Shown piece by piece: positions 1-8,941 of a stretch of DNA of 64,000 nt (position 1 is the stretch's first letter; each line of letters begins with the position of its first letter). Origin of the DNA: Bacillota bacterium. Its GTDB lineage: Bacteria > Bacillota > Clostridia > Lachnospirales > Lachnospiraceae. The DNA is taken from the NCBI GenBank assembly GCA_902363515.1, contig CABJAN010000015.1, positions 1-64,000 on the forward strand, given 5' to 3'. The position numbers were made by a program, and so were the translations under genes. Below the pieces are notes generated by a model. The model ran no database searches, was not told the DNA's origin, and saw only the letters and a list, made by a program, of their open reading frames with translations.

Positions 1-10
1 CTCTGCTCAT
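1..10 (-). CDS. possible gene start running off the left edge
   Basis: On the minus strand an ATG begins at position 10 and is followed by AGC AGA before the window ends. An AAAGGAAG ribosome-binding-like stretch lies about 5 to 8 bases upstream. The next gene to the right ends at 210, so a new gene starting here is plausible. Only three codons are visible and nothing can be said about the product. Confidence 0.35.
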
Positions 11-18
11 TTTTTCTT

Positions 19-62
19 CCTTTGCGATAAAGTTTTTCTTTTATTGTACCTTATCGCAAAGG
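19..62. promoter_or_regulatory. 12-bp perfect inverted repeat around a -10-like hexamer
   Basis: CCTTTGCGATAA at 19-30 is matched exactly by TTATCGCAAAGG at 51-62, with 20 bases between the arms. A minus-strand TACAAT (43-48) lies between them and a possible ATG lies at position 10. Neither side carries a T-run, so this does not look like a terminator. The arms are spaced as expected for an operator bound on one face of the helix. I cannot name the regulator. Confidence 0.5.
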
Positions 63-209
63 AATCTGCCTTAAAACAAGCAAAATCATTGCGAATTATT
101 TTTACCTTTCAAAGCTGAAATTTTCCGGCAGTTTCTCCATGAATTTCCTTATAATTTTGGGAAATACTACCCAATTTTCTCAAAAAACTGAGCAGTATTC
201 CCCACTTAG

Positions 210-1100
210 CTACATCACCAGAGCCTCTCTCTTCCGGTCATAATAATAAACCTGATAAGAAAGGATTTCCTCCTCCTCTACCTGATTTTGATTCACCTCT
301 CTTACCATTTTCATCAATTCAAAACGGGTATAATGTCCCAGATCCGGAACTAAAATGCATTCATGAACACTGCTTGGAAGTACAAAGAAATTTCTTTTTA
401 GAAGTGTGCCAATATGAGACAGAACATGAGGATACAGCAAAACTGCCGCGCCATAATATTTTTCTTCGTTTGTAAGAACATACATTAATTCTTCTGTGGG
501 AAAATCCATCAGTTTCTCTCCCGATAATTCTGCAATCAGAGATTCCATCCCCACAAAACTATATGGAAGTTTTCTGCTGGTATTAAAGGCTGCATCTTTC
601 ATTAGCTGGCTTTTTGTAATCCCCCAGGTCACCAGATTGTTATTATGTATTAATACAGAACCACCCGGAAAATGCCCCTGTTCCACACGATAATAAAAAA
701 CCACTGCCAGATCCAGATAGCGGATATGAGGTACTCTTTTTAACATTCTCTCATTCATCTGATAATTTACCAGCTTATAAAAAATACTGGTTCTTGCCCT
801 GGTATAATCCTCAAACTCTTCCAATGAGAACTCCACTTCCTCCTTCCATTTTTCCTCTTCGCACAGAATACGCCCGGCAATCTGTTCCAGTGTTGCTCCT
901 TCTTCATAAATCTCATACAGTTCCTCCAGATAAATCGTGGGAAGCACCTGTTCCTTTTCACCTTGTAAGACCACTGCGTCCAGAACAACTCCATTGTTCT
1001 TCTCCACCTGCTGTAAAATAACTTTTTTCTTACCTTCTGTCCTCTTTTGTAAAATCCTGCATAACTCTTCTTTGAATGTCTGATATTCCATACAATCCAT
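210..1100 (-). CDS. DUF5688 family protein
   Basis: A 296-residue soluble protein that I recognise as the DUF5688 family, common in Lachnospiraceae and of unknown function. Typical features are the N-terminal NNGVVLDAVVL stretch, PTIYLEELYEIYEEG near residue 60, and a C-terminal half dominated by aromatic and charged residues. There is no signal peptide or membrane segment. Two in-frame ATGs occur (1100 and 1091). The AAAGGA site sits 3 bases before the first and 12 before the second, so the start is uncertain by three codons. It stands alone, with about 310 bases of non-coding DNA upstream. No function is claimed. Confidence 0.8.
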   Translation of the reverse strand: MDCMEYQTFKEELCRILQKRTEGKKKVILQQVEKNNGVVLDAVVLQGEKEQVLPTIYLEELYEIYEEGATLEQIAGRILCEEEKWKEEVEFSLEEFEDYTRARTSIFYKLVNYQMNERMLKRVPHIRYLDLAVVFYYRVEQGHFPGGSVLIHNNNLVTWGITKSQLMKDAAFNTSRKLPYSFVGMESLIAELSGEKLMDFPTEELMYVLTNEEKYYGAAVLLYPHVLSHIGTLLKRNFFVLPSSVHECILVPDLGHYTRFELMKMVREVNQNQVEEEEILSYQVYYYDRKREALVM

Positions 1101-1411
1101 TCGTCCTTTCTTTTTTTATTTATATTAAGCAGACACAGAAACCGGACAGATACCTTCCCTGTTGCTGCAAAATACCACTTTGATATTAAAAATCCATAGG
1201 AATTTCTGATAGATATATCTGAAAAAAGATTTGATAAAATGATGTGCTTGTATTGAACAGCTATATTTGAATATTGATATATTTTACCCTCAGTCTGCCT
1301 GCTCTTTGATCCTGTTGTCTCAAAGGACAGGCAGCAAATTCACATAAAATATACCAACATTCTCATTTCACTGTTGAATACAACACTTTCTGAATATTCT
1401 CTAAGTGTAGA
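1101..1411. other. intergenic region with a hairpin at 1295-1334
   Basis: No gene is apparent in these 311 bases. A strong imperfect hairpin lies at 1295-1334, with CTGCCTG at one end and CAGGCAG at the other and a partly paired inner stem. It is about 77 bases downstream of the efp stop. No T-run follows on either strand, so it may stabilise or process the efp transcript rather than end it. Confidence 0.4.
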
Positions 1412-1969
1412 TTAAACTCTGGATAAGTATTCTCCGGTTCTTGTGTCGATTTTAATCACATCACCCTGGTTTACAAACAGAGGTACATATACAGTAGCGC
1501 CTGTTTCTACAACAGCCGGTTTTGTAGCGCCCTGTGCAGTATTTCCTGCAAAGCCTGGCTCTGTATCTGTGATTTCCAGTTCTACGAACAATGGTGCTTC
1601 AATAGCGAATACATTTCCATTGTAAGAACATACTTTTACTGTTTCATTTTCTTTTACAAATTTTAAAGAATCTCCTACAGTATCCTGTGCAATGGCAATC
1701 TGATCGTATGTTTCATTGTTCATGAAGTTATACAAATCACCATCATTGTATAAATACTGCATATCCACACGCTCAATTCTTGCCTGTGGGAATTTTTCAG
1801 TTGGTCTGAATGTTTTTTCAATAATTCCACCACTGATTACATTTTTTAATTTTGTTCTAACGAATGCAGCACCTTTACCTGGTTTAACGTGCTGGAATTC
1901 CATAATCTGTACTACGTTACCATCAATTTCCAGTGTGAGACCGTTTTTAAAATCTCCTGCTGATATCAT
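1412..1969 (-). CDS. efp: elongation factor P
   Basis: Elongation factor P of 185 residues, the usual length. It binds stalled ribosomes between the P and E sites and helps form peptide bonds at proline runs. The N-terminal KOW-like domain carries the conserved loop KPGKGAAF, with Lys32 at the tip that reaches the peptidyl-transferase centre. Two OB-fold domains follow, and the C-terminus ends in the typical [15 protein letters not shown]. The start is supported by AAGGAGG nine bases upstream. I see no neighbouring modification gene (epmA, epmB or earP type). It has its own promoter just upstream, overlapping the end of yqeG. Confidence 0.97.
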   Translation of the reverse strand: MISAGDFKNGLTLEIDGNVVQIMEFQHVKPGKGAAFVRTKLKNVISGGIIEKTFRPTEKFPQARIERVDMQYLYNDGDLYNFMNNETYDQIAIAQDTVGDSLKFVKENETVKVCSYNGNVFAIEAPLFVELEITDTEPGFAGNTAQGATKPAVVETGATVYVPLFVNQGDVIKIDTRTGEYLSRV

Positions 1970-2027
1970 AATGATATTCCTCCTTATTTCGTCCGTTGGG
2001 AAAACCTGTTATTTTCCGCTATACTTC

Positions 2028-2056
2028 ATTCTATAATATCTGGGAGCAATTTTCAA
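2028..2056 (-). promoter_or_regulatory. efp promoter
   Basis: On the minus strand TTGAAA (2056-2051) and TAGAAT (2033-2028) are separated by 17 bases, a housekeeping-type promoter. The -35 box overlaps the yqeG stop region, so efp can be transcribed independently of yqeG. Confidence 0.7.
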
Positions 2057-2565
2057 CTCTTTTTTCTCTTTCTTTGCTCTTTTGCGTAAAAAAACAAAAC
2101 AATTTTCTCCAGTTTCCGTTTCAAGACAATCTGAATCTCCTCTTTTGGATGAATAGGCTTTACCAAAATGTTGTGGATTCCCACTCTTTTGGCTCCGTAC
2201 ACATCGGTAAACAACTGATCTCCCACAAACAAAGTATTTTCAATCTTTGTCCCCATAAGCTCCATGGCCTTCAGATAATTTTTCCTGGAAGGCTTATGAG
2301 CATTTTCAATAAAATGAACCTGGATTTTTTCATTAAAAGAGCTGACCCTCTGATATTGATTATTTGATAAGAGGCAGCATTGAAATCCCATTTTCTTCAA
2401 ACCTTCAAAAAGCTTTTCTGCTCTTTTATCTGAAGGAGCCCCATGAGGAACCAGGGTATTATCAATATCAAAAATAATTCCCCGGTATCCCTTACGGTAT
2501 TGTTCCTCAAAGTCGATTTTATATGTGGACTCCAGATATTCATCTGGAAAAAATTTCTTAAACAT
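2053..2565 (-). CDS. yqeG: YqeG family HAD phosphatase
   Basis: A 170-residue haloacid-dehalogenase subfamily IIIA phosphatase of the YqeG group, conserved in Firmicutes and often near translation genes. The catalytic DxD motif is in FDIDNTLVPHG, the second motif is the SNN of LLSNNQ, and the acidic motif is VGDQLFTDVYGA. The frame is open up to 2628, directly after the citrate synthase stop. I chose the ATG at 2565 because it has AAGGAG upstream and gives the family N-terminus MFKKFFPDEYLES and the usual length. The physiological substrate is not known from sequence. Confidence 0.85.
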   Translation of the reverse strand: MFKKFFPDEYLESTYKIDFEEQYRKGYRGIIFDIDNTLVPHGAPSDKRAEKLFEGLKKMGFQCCLLSNNQYQRVSSFNEKIQVHFIENAHKPSRKNYLKAMELMGTKIENTLFVGDQLFTDVYGAKRVGIHNILVKPIHPKEEIQIVLKRKLEKIVLFFYAKEQRKRKKS

Positions 2566-2632
2566 AGTGTCCGTCTTCTCCTTGTACCTGTTTTTCTTAT
2601 GGTAACAGGTACAGGCAGGTTTTGTCAAACCT

Positions 2633-3994
2633 TCATCGCTGATTTAATGGCTTGTAAGGCTGCTCTTCCAAAACATTTTTATAAGCCGGACGAATAATCT
2701 TATCTGTATTAATTAATTCTTCCATGCGGTGTGCAGACCATCCTACAATACGGGCAATGGCAAACATTGGGGTATATAATTCAAGCGGCAATCCTAACAT
2801 ACTGTATACAAAACCACTGTAAAAATCCACATTTGCACTGACGCCCTTGTAAATACGGCGTTCCTGTGCAATAACTTCCGGAGCCAGCCGCTCCACCCTT
2901 GCATACAGTTCATAATCTGCCATCCTGCCTTTTTCTGCTGCAAGCTGTTTCACAAAGCGTTTAAAAATCTGTGCCCTTGGGTCTGAAATAGAATACACTG
3001 CATGACCCATTCCGTAAATCAGCCCTCTCCTGTCAAAAGCCTCTTTATGCAAAAGCTTCACAAGATATTCTTTGATTTCGTCCTCATCTGCCCAATCCTG
3101 TAACTGTTCTTTCATATCCTGGAACATGCTGACAACTTTAATATTGGCGCCTCCATGCTTAGGACCTTTTAAAGAGCCAAGAGCCGCTGCAATAGCAGAA
3201 TACGTATCCGTTCCGGAAGAGGAAACCACATGGGTGGTAAAAGTAGAGTTATTACCACCTCCATGCTCCATATGAAGCACAAGAGCCAGATCCAGAATCT
3301 TAGCTTCTAAAGGTGTGTAAACCTTATCCGGACGCAAAAGCAGCAAAATATTTTCTGCTGTAGAAAGATTGCTTTCCGGATTGTGGATATACAGACTGTC
3401 ATCCAGATTGTAATGCTTATGAGCCTGATATCCATATACAGATAGCAGCGGAAATACGCTAATCAGATTGATACACTGGCGAAGTACATTGGGAAGTGAA
3501 ATATCTTCTGGATTATCATCATAAGAATAGAGCGTCAGAACACTTCTGGAAAGGGTATTCATCATATCTCTGCTGGGTGCTTTCATAATAACATCCCGTA
3601 CAAAGTTTGTAGGAAGCTGCCGCTGGGAAGCCAGAATAGCAGAAAATTCCTTTAATTCCTCCGGTGTAGGCAAAGTCCCAAACAGCAACAAATACGTTGC
3701 TTCTTCAAATCCAAACCTCTGTTCCTTTAAAAATCCCTCTGTTAAATCTTCAATGTTAATTCCCCGATAATATAACTCACCTTCACAGGGGATTTCTTTA
3801 CCGTCCACCACTTTTTTAGATACAATATTGGAAATCTGTGTAAGACCTGCCAGGACACCTTTTCCGTTTAAATCTCTCAGTCCCCGTTTCACATCATATT
3901 TTCCATACAAGGACGGGTCAATCTTACTATGTTCCTTACATACTTCCGTAAGATTTTCGATTTCCGGAGTAACATTCATATTAAATTCTGACAT
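2633..3994 (-). CDS. gltA: citrate synthase
   Basis: A 453-residue type I/II-like citrate synthase that condenses oxaloacetate with acetyl-CoA, feeding the partial oxidative TCA branch to 2-oxoglutarate. Conserved blocks are MEHGGGNNS (His244), KGPKHGGAN (His280), GHAVY (His331) and NVDFYSG (Asp390). His280 and Asp390 match the catalytic pair of the E. coli enzyme. The N-terminal 45 residues are an extension common in clostridial homologues. A methylcitrate synthase role cannot be excluded from sequence, but no prp genes lie nearby. A terminator for topB lies between this gene and topB, so it is transcribed separately. A GGGGG-type ribosome binding site precedes the ATG. Confidence 0.9.
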   Translation of the reverse strand: MSEFNMNVTPEIENLTEVCKEHSKIDPSLYGKYDVKRGLRDLNGKGVLAGLTQISNIVSKKVVDGKEIPCEGELYYRGINIEDLTEGFLKEQRFGFEEATYLLLFGTLPTPEELKEFSAILASQRQLPTNFVRDVIMKAPSRDMMNTLSRSVLTLYSYDDNPEDISLPNVLRQCINLISVFPLLSVYGYQAHKHYNLDDSLYIHNPESNLSTAENILLLLRPDKVYTPLEAKILDLALVLHMEHGGGNNSTFTTHVVSSSGTDTYSAIAAALGSLKGPKHGGANIKVVSMFQDMKEQLQDWADEDEIKEYLVKLLHKEAFDRRGLIYGMGHAVYSISDPRAQIFKRFVKQLAAEKGRMADYELYARVERLAPEVIAQERRIYKGVSANVDFYSGFVYSMLGLPLELYTPMFAIARIVGWSAHRMEELINTDKIIRPAYKNVLEEQPYKPLNQR

Positions 3995-4097
3995 TTTGAA
4001 TTCCCCCTTTTCTCTTATTACTTTAGCACTATACTATGGTAACACAAGAAACCTTTTTATAGCAAGATTTTTTTCCTAAAAAATTTATAAACACGTA

Positions 4098-4134
4098 TAA
4101 AAAAGAGACTGCCATCCATCCTGCGACAATCTCT
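4098..4134 (-). terminator. terminator after topB
   Basis: On the minus strand a 10-bp stem (4134-4125 with 4113-4104, two G-U pairs) is followed by a T-rich run at 4103-4098. It begins 10 bases after the topB stop. Confidence 0.8.
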
Positions 4135-4144
4135 TTCTCTCATG

Positions 4145-6325
4145 TTATTCTTTTAAATTCAGTCTTGCCAATGCATCTGCAAAAGCATTGTTCACTGGCT
4201 GGCTGGCTTCTTTTTTCTGCTTGTTAAGATAGCGCTGAACATCTTTTTTACTAACTCCTGCGCCTTCCTTTGCCCGTCTTTGCTGGAAGCTGGAAAGTTT
4301 CTCCTTATATCCACAGGTCTGGCAGATAAAGGTATCTTCCTTTCCCTTTACATACAGTTCCATCTTTCTATGACAGTTTGGACATCTGGCATTGGTTACT
4401 CTTGAAACAATCTCCCTGTGTCCGCACTCCCGGTCCTGGCACACCAGCATTTTACTGTTTTTCCCATTCACTGCCAGCATTCTCTTTCCACAGACCGGAC
4501 ATTTGGTATTGGTGAGATTTTCATGCCGGAAAGTTCCCTCTCCTGCTTGAATTTCCTGAATCAGTTCCTGGGTATAACCACGGATTTCACTTAAAAATAC
4601 ATCTTTTTTCAGTTTTCCCTCTGCTATTTTAGATAGCTTCATTTCCCAATCCGCTGTAAGCTCCGGTTTCTTCAAATCTTCCGGCACCAGCTCTAAAAGC
4701 TGCTTTGCTTTTGATGTAATATGAATCTCCTGTCCACGTTTTTCCATCAAAAAGGTGCCAAACAGTTTCTCAATAATATCTGCTCTGGTGGCTACGGTTC
4801 CCAGTCCTCCTGTTTCTCCCAGCGTCTTTGCTGCCTTTGCATCTTTGGTCTGCATATATTTTACCGGGTTTTCCATAGCAGACAGCAGGGTTGCTTCGCA
4901 AAACGGAGCCGGAGGTTTTGTTTTCCCCTGGGTCAGCTCTGCCCGTTCAATTTTCAAATGAGCCCCCTTTTCCGCTTCAGTAAGCTTCTGGAACTCTTCA
5001 TCCTGCTCTCCTGCATCTTCCTCGTAAACCGCTTTCCACCCCTGGCTCTTTACAATTTTTCCTTTTGCGGTAAAGACTTCACCACCCGCTTCACCTTTCA
5101 TAAGAATCTGCTCATATTCAAAGGGAGGGTATAAAACACTAAAAAATCTCCTTACCACTAAATCGTAAATTTTCCGTTCTTCATTGGTCATATGTTCCAA
5201 CTGTACAAATTGCTCTGTGGGAATAATGGCATGATGGTCACTGACTTTTTTATCATCTACAAAAGATTTATTCACCTTTACCGGTTTCATGGACAATGCG
5301 CCTGCCATCTTTCGGTAAGGCCCCACTGCACAGGCTTTCAAACGCTCTTTTATGGTGGGAACCACATCGTTTCCTATAAATCTGGAATCTGTTCTTGGAT
5401 AAGTAAGCACCTTATGATTCTCATACAAGCGCTGCATAATATTCAGCGTTTCCTTTGCAGAAAATCCAAATCTCTGGTTGGCATCTCTTTGAAGCTCTGT
5501 CAAGTCATAAAGTCCCGGAGAAACAGTTGTTTTCCTGCTTTTCTCCACAGATGTCACTGTCAGAACACCGTTTCCTGCCGCTGCTTTCACAGCCTCTATT
5601 CGTTCTTTATGAAAAGAGCGGGCACTTCCACTTTTTTTATCCTGCCAGATCCAGCGGTTTCCTCCTGCCCGTATGGTAAAACCATAGTATTCCTCTGGTT
5701 TGAAATTCCGTATTTCTTCTTCTCTGGCTGCAATCATAGCCAAGGTGGGCGTCTGCACTCTTCCACAGGACAACTGAGCATTATACTTACAGGTCAACGC
5801 TCTGGTAGCATTTATGCCCACCAGCCAGTCTGCTTCTGCGCGGGATACTGCAGCATCGTACAGCGGATTGTAATCTCGTCCGTCTCTTAAATGAGAAAAG
5901 CCTTCTCTGATTGCCTTATCAGTTACGGAAGAAATCCAAAGACGTTTAATGGGCTTTCTGCAGTTGGATTTTTCCAAAATCCAGCGTGCCACTAATTCTC
6001 CCTCACGTCCCGCATCTGTAGCAATAATAATCTCCCCTACATCTTTTCTGTAAAGCTGAGTTTTCACTGCCTGATACTGCTTATTGGTCTGGCGGATAAC
6101 CACAAGCTCCATCTGTTCCGGCAGCATTGGAAGGTCCTGCATGTTCCATTCTTTGTACTTCTGGTTATATTCCTCCGGATCCGCCAAAGTTACAAGATGC
6201 CCAAGAGCCCAGGTAACCACGTACTTGTCCCCTTCCAATGCTCCATTTAACTTTTTGCTGCAATTTAAAACTCTTGCAATGTCTCTGGCCACAGAAGGTT
6301 TTTCTGCTAAAACAAGAGATTTCAT
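4145..6325 (-). CDS. topB: DNA topoisomerase III
   Basis: A 726-residue type IA topoisomerase that relaxes or decatenates DNA by single-strand passage. The N-terminal Toprim domain carries AEKPSVARDIA and the acidic ATDAGREGELVARW motif. The active-site tyrosine is in LTYPRTDSR. The C-terminus adds two four-cysteine zinc modules, CPVCGKRML..CQDRECGH and CPNCHRKME..CQTCGYKE, then a basic tail. This is the chromosomal TopB type found in many Firmicutes. TopB-like enzymes also occur on conjugative elements, but no conjugation genes are nearby. It starts 20 bases after the DAHP synthase gene and is probably cotranscribed with it. GGAGAT lies upstream of the ATG. Confidence 0.93.
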   Translation of the reverse strand: MKSLVLAEKPSVARDIARVLNCSKKLNGALEGDKYVVTWALGHLVTLADPEEYNQKYKEWNMQDLPMLPEQMELVVIRQTNKQYQAVKTQLYRKDVGEIIIATDAGREGELVARWILEKSNCRKPIKRLWISSVTDKAIREGFSHLRDGRDYNPLYDAAVSRAEADWLVGINATRALTCKYNAQLSCGRVQTPTLAMIAAREEEIRNFKPEEYYGFTIRAGGNRWIWQDKKSGSARSFHKERIEAVKAAAGNGVLTVTSVEKSRKTTVSPGLYDLTELQRDANQRFGFSAKETLNIMQRLYENHKVLTYPRTDSRFIGNDVVPTIKERLKACAVGPYRKMAGALSMKPVKVNKSFVDDKKVSDHHAIIPTEQFVQLEHMTNEERKIYDLVVRRFFSVLYPPFEYEQILMKGEAGGEVFTAKGKIVKSQGWKAVYEEDAGEQDEEFQKLTEAEKGAHLKIERAELTQGKTKPPAPFCEATLLSAMENPVKYMQTKDAKAAKTLGETGGLGTVATRADIIEKLFGTFLMEKRGQEIHITSKAKQLLELVPEDLKKPELTADWEMKLSKIAEGKLKKDVFLSEIRGYTQELIQEIQAGEGTFRHENLTNTKCPVCGKRMLAVNGKNSKMLVCQDRECGHREIVSRVTNARCPNCHRKMELYVKGKEDTFICQTCGYKEKLSSFQQRRAKEGAGVSKKDVQRYLNKQKKEASQPVNNAFADALARLNLKE

Positions 6326-6345
6326 ATAATTATCTCCATTTCTGT

Positions 6346-7356
6346 CTACATTTTCTTCCCAAAAAATTCTGTTGTTTTCTTAACTTTTTCCATAACTTCC
6401 TGAAAAGCGTCTGGTGTCAGGGATTGTTTTCCATCACATAAGGCTTTTTCAGGATTGTTGTGTACCTCAATCATAACACCGTCTGCCCCTGCTGCAATAG
6501 CTGCCATGGTAAGCGGTTCCACCATGAACCGGATTCCCGCTGCATGGCTTGGATCTACAATAACCGGAAGGTGGGTTTTGGATTTCAGCATAGGAATTGC
6601 TGAAATGTCCAGAGTATTTCTCATAGAAGTCTCAAAGGTACGGATTCCCCGCTCACAGAGAATAACCTGTTCATTTCCCCCTGCCATAATGTACTCTGCA
6701 CTCATCAACAGCTCTTCCAGGGTGTTTGCCATACCACGTTTCAAAAGAATGGGCTTTCTGATTTTTCCAAGTTCCTTTAACAACTGGAAGTTCTGCATGT
6801 TTCTGGTTCCTACCTGAATTACATCCACATCTTCAAATAAAGGAAGATGTTCTGCACTCATAATCTCTGTTACAATAGGCAGTCCTGTGGCTTTTTTTGC
6901 CTCCAGAAGCATTTTCAGCCCTTCATCTCCAAGTCCCTGGAAAGCATACGGGGAAGTTCTGGGTTTGAAGGCTCCTCCTCTTAAAAATCCGGCTCCTGCC
7001 TGTTTAACCCGCTCTGCAACCTCGGTCATCTGCTCTCTGGTCTCTATAGAACAGGGACCTGCAATTACCTGAAAATTCTCTCCGCCAATCTTTCTCCCCT
7101 GAATATCAAAAACAGAGGGTAATGGATGCATATTTTTGCTGGCCTTTTTATAAGGCTCTTTAATACGTTTCACAGACTCAATCACATCCAGGGCATTGAG
7201 CCAGTCTTCACTTACTTCTGTCGTATCTCCAATCAGGCCAATAAGAGAAGTATTCAGGCCTTCTGATAAATGTAATTTCAGTCCCTGTCCTATAAGCTGC
7301 TGTTTTAATTCTTCTACTTTTCTCTCATCTGCGCCTTGCTTTAATACTAAAATCAT
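6346..7356 (-). CDS. aroF: 3-deoxy-7-phosphoheptulonate synthase
   Basis: A 336-residue DAHP synthase of the AroA-I-beta (KDOPS-like) class. It joins phosphoenolpyruvate and erythrose 4-phosphate in the first step of the shikimate pathway. Residues 1-65 form a ferredoxin/ACT-like N-terminal regulatory domain, as in the Thermotoga-type enzyme. The TIM barrel follows, with GPCSIET, RGGAFKPRTSPYAFQG, the KRGMANT strand and VDPSHAAG. The N-terminal domain suggests feedback inhibition by aromatic amino acids, but which one cannot be read from sequence. AAGGAGG precedes the ATG and a near-consensus promoter lies just upstream. Shikimate kinase is also in this window, but 15 kb away. Confidence 0.94.
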   Translation of the reverse strand: MILVLKQGADERKVEELKQQLIGQGLKLHLSEGLNTSLIGLIGDTTEVSEDWLNALDVIESVKRIKEPYKKASKNMHPLPSVFDIQGRKIGGENFQVIAGPCSIETREQMTEVAERVKQAGAGFLRGGAFKPRTSPYAFQGLGDEGLKMLLEAKKATGLPIVTEIMSAEHLPLFEDVDVIQVGTRNMQNFQLLKELGKIRKPILLKRGMANTLEELLMSAEYIMAGGNEQVILCERGIRTFETSMRNTLDISAIPMLKSKTHLPVIVDPSHAAGIRFMVEPLTMAAIAAGADGVMIEVHNNPEKALCDGKQSLTPDAFQEVMEKVKKTTEFFGKKM

Positions 7357-7382
7357 GGTTTCATCCTCCTTAAGTTAGGGTA

Positions 7383-7411
7383 ATCATATCTTGCGTGTCA
7401 TAATTTGTCAA
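7383..7411 (-). promoter_or_regulatory. promoter of aroF-topB
   Basis: A perfect TTGACA (7411-7406), a 17-base spacer and TATGAT (7388-7383) lie on the minus strand. The -35 box overlaps the last codons of the Sel1-repeat gene upstream. Confidence 0.8.
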
Positions 7412-7778
7412 CAATCTTTTTCATAGCTAACTTATGTCCCTGATTCGCTGCGCACAAATACCAATGTTTCGCTTTTTCTAAATCTTTTTCTACATACAAA
7501 CCTTCTTCATACATACTTGCCAAATTGTACTGTGCATCCCAATCTCCCTGTTCTGCTGCCAGTAAACACCAATAGAATGCTTTTTCAAAATTTCTTTCAA
7601 CTCCGATTCCCTCTAAATAGCAGAATCCCACCTGACATTGTGCCAGAGGATAACTGGTCTCTTCTGCAATTTTCAAATACTCTTCAAAAAATTTATCAAA
7701 CTGCTTCTTTTCCCAATATTGATCCAATGCTTCACATTGTTCCAATTCTTTACAAGGTTTATAATATTCACTCGCCAT
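7398..7778 (-). CDS. Sel1-repeat protein
   Basis: A 126-residue protein made almost entirely of tetratricopeptide-like Sel1 repeats. Repeats such as AQCQVGFCYLEGIGVERNFEKAFYWCLLAAEQGDWDAQ fill about residues 45-115, with the usual LAxxYExGxxVxxDxxKAxxW pattern. The N-terminal 40 residues are charged and do not match the repeat. Sel1 repeats are protein-protein interaction scaffolds, and the partner is unknown. There is no signal peptide, so it is probably cytosolic. AAGGAG lies seven bases before the ATG. It ends within the promoter of the downstream aroF gene and appears to be monocistronic. Confidence 0.85.
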   Translation of the reverse strand: MASEYYKPCKELEQCEALDQYWEKKQFDKFFEEYLKIAEETSYPLAQCQVGFCYLEGIGVERNFEKAFYWCLLAAEQGDWDAQYNLASMYEEGLYVEKDLEKAKHWYLCAANQGHKLAMKKIVDKL

Positions 7779-7830
7779 CTCTATTCTCCTTACTGCTTTT
7801 ATGAAATCTGTCTGTTTCTTTCGCCATGAT

Positions 7831-7859
7831 ATTGTACCATGTCCGCCTCTTTATCACAA
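7831..7859 (-). promoter_or_regulatory. possible promoter of the Sel1 gene
   Basis: TTGTGA (7859-7854), a 17-base spacer and TACAAT (7836-7831) lie on the minus strand about 55 bases upstream of the Sel1-gene start. Confidence 0.5.
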
Positions 7860-7883
7860 TCACAAGAAAAGTGTATGTTTGCG

Positions 7884-7913
7884 TTGACATATTTTTTCCT
7901 TTTATATTATAAT
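7884..7913 (+). promoter_or_regulatory. promoter of the moxR-DUF58-transglutaminase operon
   Basis: Consensus TTGACA (7884-7889) and TATAAT (7908-7913) with an 18-base spacer lie 65 bases upstream of the MoxR start. Confidence 0.75.
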
Positions 7914-7977
7914 AATTTCAGAATATTTCTTATAGTTACTTTTGTTTTCACATTTTTACTCATTTTAGGAGGAACTT

Positions 7978-8940
7978 ATGAATCATCACAGTCAGCTTGC
8001 CCACCAAGTGATCGAAGAAGTTCAAAAAGCAGTGATTGGAAAACAGGATTGTATTGAAAAGGTTATGATGGCTATTTTAAGCTCTGGTCATATTCTTCTG
8101 GAAGATATCCCTGGTGTGGGAAAAACAACCATGGCTCTTGCTTTTTCCAGAGTTTTGAATTTAAAAGAGAAACGGCTTACCTTTACTCCCGACGTATTGC
8201 CTGCAGATTTAACCGGATTTACCATGTATCGGAAAGAAACCAATAAATTTTATTACCAGCCTGGGGCTTTGATGTGCAACCTCTTTCTTGGCGATGAAAT
8301 CAACCGTACTTCTCCCAAAACCCAGTCAGCTCTTCTGGAGGTTATGGAAGAGGGGCAGGTAAGTGTAGACGGTGTCACCCATGCTCTGCCAAAACCATTT
8401 ATTGTCCTGGCAACTCAGAACCCTGCCGGTTCTGCCGGAACCCAATTACTGCCCCAGTCTCAGCTAGACCGGTTTACCATTTGTCTCAGTCTTGGCTATC
8501 CTGATATGGAAGAAGAAATTGCCATTTTGAAAGGAAGAATTTCCAGCAATCCTCTGGAAAACCTGCATCCTGTATTAGAAACCAGGGAGCTTTTGCTTCT
8601 CCAGGAAGAATGCCGCCAGATTTTTATTCATGACCGCATCTACCACTATATTTGCAGTCTGATGCAGGCAACCAGAGTCCACCCTATGGTGGAACTTGGC
8701 ATCAGTCCAAGAGGCAGTCTTGCCCTTACCCATATGGCGCAGGCAGGCGCCTATCTCGCGGGAAGAAGCTATGTGACGCCAGAGGACGTGCAGCGGGTTT
8801 TCCAGGATGTCTGTCTTCACCGCCTCTGTCTCAATGCCAAAGCCAGAATCAGCCATGTAGACAGCCGCTGTGTACTGGAGGAGATTTCTAAAAGTACCCC
8901 TGTTCCTTCTGTTCGCAAGCATTATAAAGGAGACTCCTGA
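7978..8940 (+). CDS. MoxR-type AAA+ ATPase
   Basis: A 320-residue MoxR family AAA+ ATPase, a chaperone-like enzyme that acts with DUF58 and transglutaminase-type partners. Walker A is GVGKTTM (residues 46-52). Walker B is LFLGDEINR with Asp106 and Glu107. The sensor region NPAGSAGTQLLPQSQLDRF and a C-terminal lid domain complete the fold. AGGAGG lies seven bases before the ATG. It is the first gene of a three-gene operon whose order (MoxR, DUF58, transglutaminase) is a widely conserved module. The client process is not established for Lachnospiraceae; cell-envelope maturation or stress response is inferred from the partners. Confidence 0.92.
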   Translation: MNHHSQLAHQVIEEVQKAVIGKQDCIEKVMMAILSSGHILLEDIPGVGKTTMALAFSRVLNLKEKRLTFTPDVLPADLTGFTMYRKETNKFYYQPGALMCNLFLGDEINRTSPKTQSALLEVMEEGQVSVDGVTHALPKPFIVLATQNPAGSAGTQLLPQSQLDRFTICLSLGYPDMEEEIAILKGRISSNPLENLHPVLETRELLLLQEECRQIFIHDRIYHYICSLMQATRVHPMVELGISPRGSLALTHMAQAGAYLAGRSYVTPEDVQRVFQDVCLHRLCLNAKARISHVDSRCVLEEISKSTPVPSVRKHYKGDS

Positions 8941-8941
8941 T

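Noticed and set aside
1295..1334. Hairpin downstream of efp considered as an intrinsic terminator
   Set aside because: No T-run follows on either strand, so it was kept only as an unexplained hairpin.
5192..5890. Long open frame of 232 codons on the plus strand opposite topB
   Set aside because: It is antisense to well-conserved TopB sequence, has no ribosome binding site, and its composition is cysteine- and histidine-rich as expected for a shadow frame.
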